Assembly: GCA_040510375.1 (NCBI GenBank)
Contig: JBEVJC010000003.1
Location: forward strand, 1-64,000
DNA from: JBEVJC01 sp040510375
GTDB lineage: Bacteria; Bacteroidota; Bacteroidia; Chitinophagales; Chitinophagaceae
DNA: 64,000 bases
Reading direction: 5' to 3'
The notes beneath the pieces were generated by a model. That model was given only the letters and a program-made list of their open reading frames with translations, was not told the DNA's origin and searched no databases. The position numbers and the translations under genes are program-made. Shown here in pieces: positions 62,778 to 64,000 of this stretch. Numbering within the stretch: the first letter of the stretch is position 1; every line of letters starts with the position of its first letter.

Positions 62778-63722
62778 ATGCCAAGGAATACTTTTTCCCG
62801 ATTCACCGGATTATTTCTCGCTGCTGTTGTTGTACTGTCCTGTAATAAACCGGATACGGTAGAACTTCCCAACGAGGGTACGGTCTATATGCCACAGGCG
62901 GTGGGCAACAAGGCCAAAATTGATCTCCAGCTTTCAACCAAACCACAGGAAGTGGTGTTTGGTGCAGCGTATGGTGGTCTCCATTTTGCAAAACAGGAAA
63001 ATAATGTATCCTTTAAAATAGATGCGGATCTTATTACTTCCTATAATGCAGCCAATGGAACCAGTTATACATTGTTGCCTGCTTCAGCTTACACTATCTC
63101 AGGACTGAATTCTGTTATTCCCGTGGGTTCAACGAATTCAGTTCCGTTATCGTTCCAGATTTCCACCAGCACACTGCCATTCGGTGTAAGATATATGTTA
63201 CCCATTACACTGGTTAGTGCAAATGGTAAAGTTGACCCGTTATTACAGACCAGTTATTTCCGGTTTGATACAATCACCCGTAAATCAGTCGACATAACAG
63301 ATCTGGGAACATTAACCGTAAGTAATGAATATCCGGACGGACCAGATGCCGGGGAAGGCTCCTTAAAACTGGTGGACGGGGAAATCAATACCAAGTACCT
63401 GTATTTCGGATTCAATCCTGACGGTTGGTTCCAGCTCCAGTTCCCAACTCCTCAAACTGTGGGTGCCTATACATTCACTTCCGGCGATGATGCTCCGGGC
63501 CGCGATCCCAAAACATGGACCCTGGATGGTTCCAATGATGGAGTAAACTGGACTACGGTTGACACCCGGACCGATGAGTTGTTTTCAGGCCGTAAACAAA
63601 CTGTCCGGTATGAAGTACCCGGCGTTCCGCAGGCGTTTAGTTACTATCGGGTTAAGCTGACGGCCAATAACGGGGACGGATTGTTCCAGATGGCTGAATG
63701 GCGTCTGATCAGGTACGAATAA
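62778..63722 (+). CDS. DUF1735 plus F5/8-type C (discoidin) lipoprotein
   Basis: 314 residues. Lipobox VVLSC with Cys22. Residues about 30-168 are a DUF1735 (BT_3987-type) domain: VYMPQAVGNKAKIDLQLS, then FKIDADLITSYNAANGTSY and GVRYMLPITLVSANGKV. Residues about 175-314 are an F5/8 type C carbohydrate-binding domain, with LVDGEINTKYL, FTSGDDAPGRDPKTWTLDGS and FSYYRVKLTAN. This is the usual third protein of many SusC/D loci, a surface glycan-binding lipoprotein. It lies 58 bp after the SusD gene. A strong hairpin follows its stop. Confidence 0.93.
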   Translation: MPRNTFSRFTGLFLAAVVVLSCNKPDTVELPNEGTVYMPQAVGNKAKIDLQLSTKPQEVVFGAAYGGLHFAKQENNVSFKIDADLITSYNAANGTSYTLLPASAYTISGLNSVIPVGSTNSVPLSFQISTSTLPFGVRYMLPITLVSANGKVDPLLQTSYFRFDTITRKSVDITDLGTLTVSNEYPDGPDAGEGSLKLVDGEINTKYLYFGFNPDGWFQLQFPTPQTVGAYTFTSGDDAPGRDPKTWTLDGSNDGVNWTTVDTRTDELFSGRKQTVRYEVPGVPQAFSYYRVKLTANNGDGLFQMAEWRLIRYE

Positions 63723-63756
63723 ACCTGGTTATCAAAAAATAACACCCTAAAAAACC

Positions 63757-63782
63757 GGGAAGTGGCCCGAGAGCCACTTCCC
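63757..63782 (+). terminator. Strong hairpin within the polysaccharide locus (possible attenuator)
   Basis: GGGAAGTGGC (63757-63766) pairs with GCCACTTCCC (63773-63782), 10 bp with six to seven G-C pairs and a 6-nt loop. It is followed by TTAATTAT rather than a pure T run and lies 17 bp before the next start codon. It may lower expression of, or separate, the following lipoprotein gene. Confidence 0.6.
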
Positions 63783-63798
63783 TTAATTATCTATACAA

Positions 63799-64000
63799 AT
63801 GAAAACAAGATGGTGTTCGATCCCCTGCTGCGTTGTAGTACTGGGAGGAGTTTTATTACAGGTCAATTGCAAAAAAGAAAAAGCAGCGGCGAGTTCAGAC
63901 CCGCCTCCGGTGATCAGTTACAATGTACCGCCATCTGTGATCCAGGAAGACTGGAAGGACCACACCCAGCAGATTTTCAGGATGTATTATGACAGCACAC
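63799..64000 (+). CDS. Lipoprotein of the polysaccharide locus, cut by the window end
   Basis: The first 67 residues (MKTRWCSIPCCVVVLGGVLL) are a lipoprotein signal with lipobox QVNC (Cys24), then a KKEKAAASSDPPP linker and a domain start VIQEDWKDHTQQIFRMYYDS. I do not recognise the family from so short a piece; in similar loci a peptidase, glycosidase or further binding lipoprotein stands here. The gene continues beyond the window. Confidence 0.7.
   Translation, partial: MKTRWCSIPCCVVVLGGVLLQVNCKKEKAAASSDPPPVISYNVPPSVIQEDWKDHTQQIFRMYYDST

Noticed and set aside
1..64000. Mobile elements, prophage or CRISPR
   Set aside because: No transposase, integrase, terminal inverted repeats with target duplications, or spaced direct repeats were found by eye.

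Overview
The window reads as chromosomal DNA of a Bacteroidota bacterium, most likely family Chitinophagaceae (an inference from gene content and style, not from a marker gene). The support is: a SusC/SusD pair with a DUF1735/discoidin lipoprotein; two proteins with type IX secretion (T9SS) C-terminal sorting domains; histidine kinases with periplasmic TPR repeats; many small lipoproteins; start codons preceded by A-rich leaders rather than Shine-Dalgarno boxes; and several good matches to the Bacteroidota promoter (TTTG, 19-21 nt, TAnnTTTG). I saw no rRNA, tRNA, CRISPR array, insertion sequence, integrase or phage gene.

Layout. 1-3412: the end of one gene, then a minus-strand operon of three exported proteins of unknown function. 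3647-6391: a LytTR response regulator and a TPR histidine kinase. 6509-8733: a lipoprotein and a GH43 arabinanase-like enzyme. 8771-9172: a GlcG/HbpS protein. 9317-20263: a compact eight-gene minus-strand operon built around protein phosphorylation. It encodes a transmembrane Ser/Thr kinase, a transmembrane PP2C phosphatase, five FHA-domain proteins (one a double-FHA ABC exporter, one an FHA-peptidase, one a vWA-FHA protein) and a LEA-14-like protein. This is the most interesting locus in the window. 20720-23227: a P-type cation ATPase. 23601-26899: a DJ-1/PfpI protein followed by three SDR oxidoreductases. 26896-43776: a mixed region with a GyrI-like protein, a T9SS-exported PQQ sugar dehydrogenase, a GT-C glycosyltransferase with a UDP-galactopyranose-mutase-like flavoprotein, an FtsX-type permease, a TlpA-like thioredoxin protein, a TPR-HisKA_2 kinase, a GNAT acetyltransferase, a Gfo/Idh/MocA oxidoreductase and a hemolysin-III protein.

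43916-47009: an NAD salvage unit, NrtR regulator - NadV/NAMPT - divergent PRPP synthetase, with a palindrome over the likely nrtR promoter. 47053-55188: small secreted proteins, a TonB-dependent receptor, a T9SS protein with two PA14-like repeats and an S41 peptidase. 55302-57537: an OmpR-type regulator and its kinase, divergent from a polysaccharide-utilisation locus (57798 to the window end: SusC, SusD, DUF1735/F5-8C lipoprotein and a truncated lipoprotein).

How it fits together. In the central operon nearly every membrane protein places a phospho-signalling domain (kinase, phosphatase or FHA) in the cytosol and a different domain outside the inner membrane. This suggests a phosphothreonine circuit that senses or remodels the envelope. 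The NAD unit is self-consistent: the PRPP synthetase-like protein would supply the co-substrate of NadV, and NrtR would repress both. The pair also resembles the phage NARP1 NAD-rebuilding pathway, which deserves a direct comparison.
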